From the NCBI GenBank assembly GCA_020061685.1, contig JAGUXU010000156.1:1-6593 (forward strand): DNA of 6,593 bases. Reading direction: 5' to 3'. Made by a program: the position numbers and the translations under genes. Below, one piece after another: positions 5,381-6,593 of this stretch. How positions within the stretch are numbered: position 1 is the first letter of the stretch; every line of letters starts with the position of its first letter. The notes under the pieces are model-generated. The model did no database searches, had not been told where the DNA came from, and saw only the letters and a program-made list of their open reading frames with translations. The DNA is from Candidatus Omnitrophota bacterium. GTDB taxonomy: Bacteria; Omnitrophota; Gorgyraeia; Pluralincolimonadales; Pluralincolimonadaceae.

Positions 5381-6496
5381 TTAATTCATCGCAATCCCGC
5401 ATTTTTTCGCTTTTTTAATAAATATTCTGCCGGCCTCTTCTTCCAAATAAGAACCTTTATACAACAACGACTTGATGATGTCGAGGTCTTTTTTGTCACA
5501 ATAAAGACCTTGTTTATATTTTTCATATGCCTGCTGATAATATTCGCCTGCTTTCTTAAGTAAATCGGATACCTGTTCAATATCTTTATCGACGGGAAAA
5601 CATCTCTTAAGAAATTCCGCGTTATCCGATCTGGTATAATAGGTGGCTTCGATAAACTCTTCTTCAGTATGCAATAGGGCCTTTGTGAAATTGTCGGAAA
5701 ATTCCCTGATAGCCAACGACCCCGAAGAGCTTATTCTGTTTTTTCCGCCAATCAGCGACTTCCCGTTTCTGATCCATATTTTGCCTATATCCTTTTCTTT
5801 GTCCTTCTCTTCCTCAAAAATAATTAACGCGAACTTCCATGGAAAATATTTTTGGTTATAATCTTCGACGGCGTCAAAAAGAGTTTGATTATCGACTTTT
5901 ATACCTTTTCCCCCTTCCACAAAACGGTCAACCCTGCCTGTTTCATAGTAGTAAAAACCTGATAGATCATACCCCACCAAAAGCTCTCCATGGTCAAAGC
6001 GGCCTAATCCATCACGTAATACCGCTGCATTTAGAGTAACCGCTACAGGATATTCTCTTGAGATATAAAACTTCAGCGCTTTAAGAAAAATATCCGGGTT
6101 ATCGGTCACTAAATATCTCATCTTTAGGCTTAAATATGGTGCAGCAACCTCAAATCCTTTAAGGGCAGACGCGTAGGGACCGAATTCATTATAACGTCGG
6201 ATAAAGGATGCGCCGTATGTCCATCCCATTAAAAAATTGTAATATCCAATCTCTTCTTTTATAATCCCATGTTTGTAGGCGATCATTTGAAGTAACGCCG
6301 ACATACAATACCATTTCTTATAAGAAATCCATGGGATGTCTTTAATCTGATATTCTAATGGAAATTTTTCGATAGCTTGGCTTTCAAGCCTGTGGCTATA
6401 CTTATATATATGCCGGGCAATAGAATTTGCATGCGGCAAAATAAACAATGCCGCAAGCAATAAAATTACTAAGAAGATAGAAAATTTTGTCATCAT
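5381..6496 (-). CDS. Membrane-anchored or exported C39/BtrH-like (papain-fold) protein
   Basis: This 371-residue protein is not a family I can name with certainty. Residues 5-20 are a strong hydrophobic segment, a signal peptide or anchor. WYCMSALLQMIAYKHG (62-77) looks like the Cys-bearing helix of papain-fold C39/BtrH-N-like proteins. DHGELLVGYDLSGFYYYETG (168-187) looks like their His strand and following beta hairpin, giving a candidate Cys64/His169 pair. The C-terminal third (about 255-371) is charged, alpha-helical and lysine-rich. It could be a cysteine peptidase, an acyl/amide-transfer enzyme of the BtrH type, or an inactive relative. AGAGG lies 1 nt from Met1 but 4 nt from Met2 (6493), so Met2 may be the real start. 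It lies 12 nt after the gene at the right edge and 12 nt before the M23-like gene, suggesting a shared transcript. It is clearly more AT-rich than the folate genes. Confidence 0.7.
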   Translation of the reverse strand: MMTKFSIFLVILLLAALFILPHANSIARHIYKYSHRLESQAIEKFPLEYQIKDIPWISYKKWYCMSALLQMIAYKHGIIKEEIGYYNFLMGWTYGASFIRRYNEFGPYASALKGFEVAAPYLSLKMRYLVTDNPDIFLKALKFYISREYPVAVTLNAAVLRDGLGRFDHGELLVGYDLSGFYYYETGRVDRFVEGGKGIKVDNQTLFDAVEDYNQKYFPWKFALIIFEEEKDKEKDIGKIWIRNGKSLIGGKNRISSSGSLAIREFSDNFTKALLHTEEEFIEATYYTRSDNAEFLKRCFPVDKDIEQVSDLLKKAGEYYQQAYEKYKQGLYCDKKDLDIIKSLLYKGSYLEEEAGRIFIKKAKKCGIAMN

Positions 6497-6508
6497 GCCT
6501 CTGCGCGG

Positions 6509-6593
6509 CTACGCCTTCACAACCATCCCGTCGAAAGCGAATTTAACGTTGCCGTAACGTTTCTCTATATTCTTGTAATCGTCATAACTTCTA
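6509..6593 (-). CDS. C-terminal end of an unidentified gene (partial, N-terminus beyond right edge)
   Basis: The last 27 codons before a TAG at 6511-6509 are open to the window edge and read through YKNIEKRYGNVKFAFDGMVV to a final KA. It ends 12 nt before the next gene on the same strand, the same spacing as the following pair, and its GC-rich codon use resembles coding sequence. Too little is present to name a family, and I do not recognise it. It is probably the upstream member of the right-hand operon. Confidence 0.55.
   Translation of the reverse strand, partial: RSYDDYKNIEKRYGNVKFAFDGMVVKA

Noticed and set aside
1..6593. CRISPR arrays, tRNA or rRNA genes, insertion sequences
   Set aside because: No regularly spaced repeats, no cloverleaf or rRNA-like stretches and no transposase-like frame were seen on either strand.

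Overview
The window carries one strand's worth of genes: every gene I can support is on the minus strand, so transcription runs from right to left. It falls into two blocks separated by a roughly 250-base spacer.

Left block (1-4460). This is an operon for the methyl (eastern, tetrahydrofolate) branch of the Wood-Ljungdahl pathway, in reaction order: fhs (formate-THF ligase), fchA (a compact methenyl-THF cyclohydrolase), folD (methylene-THF dehydrogenase), metV (zinc/cysteine-rich partner subunit) and metF (methylene-THF reductase, cut by the left edge). fchA/folD abut (TAG then ATG), folD/metV overlap as ATGA, and metV/metF are 4 nt apart. A near-consensus sigma70-type promoter (TTGACG, 17 nt, TATAAT) lies so close to the fhs start codon that the mRNA should be leaderless or nearly so. 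The most interesting point is that FolD has lost the residues tied to cyclohydrolase activity (Lys54 to Gln, Gln98 to Glu, Asp121 to Glu in E. coli numbering) and lacks about 15 residues next to them. The gene directly upstream encodes a stand-alone cyclohydrolase. The pair therefore looks like a split of the normally bifunctional FolD into two single-function proteins.

Spacer (4421-4669). It holds the fhs promoter, an imperfect inverted repeat with ATTCCCG/CGGGAAT arms, and a 32-codon reading frame that resembles only the C-terminal end of a GNAT acetyltransferase, probably a gene remnant.

Right block (4670-6593). It contains an M23-type metallopeptidase-like protein without a signal peptide, a membrane-anchored or exported protein with a C39/BtrH-like (papain-fold) signature, and the last 27 codons of an unidentified gene. 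These are separated by 12-nt gaps and look like a second operon. The C39-like gene is visibly more AT-rich than the folate genes.

Organism: a bacterium with a THF-dependent Wood-Ljungdahl methyl branch. The codon use, moderate GC and lineage-variant FolD/FchA would fit an uncultured lineage such as Omnitrophota, but nothing in the window proves the phylum. Whether the pathway runs reductively (acetogenesis, carbon fixation) or oxidatively cannot be told from these genes alone. No RNA gene, CRISPR array or insertion sequence was seen.
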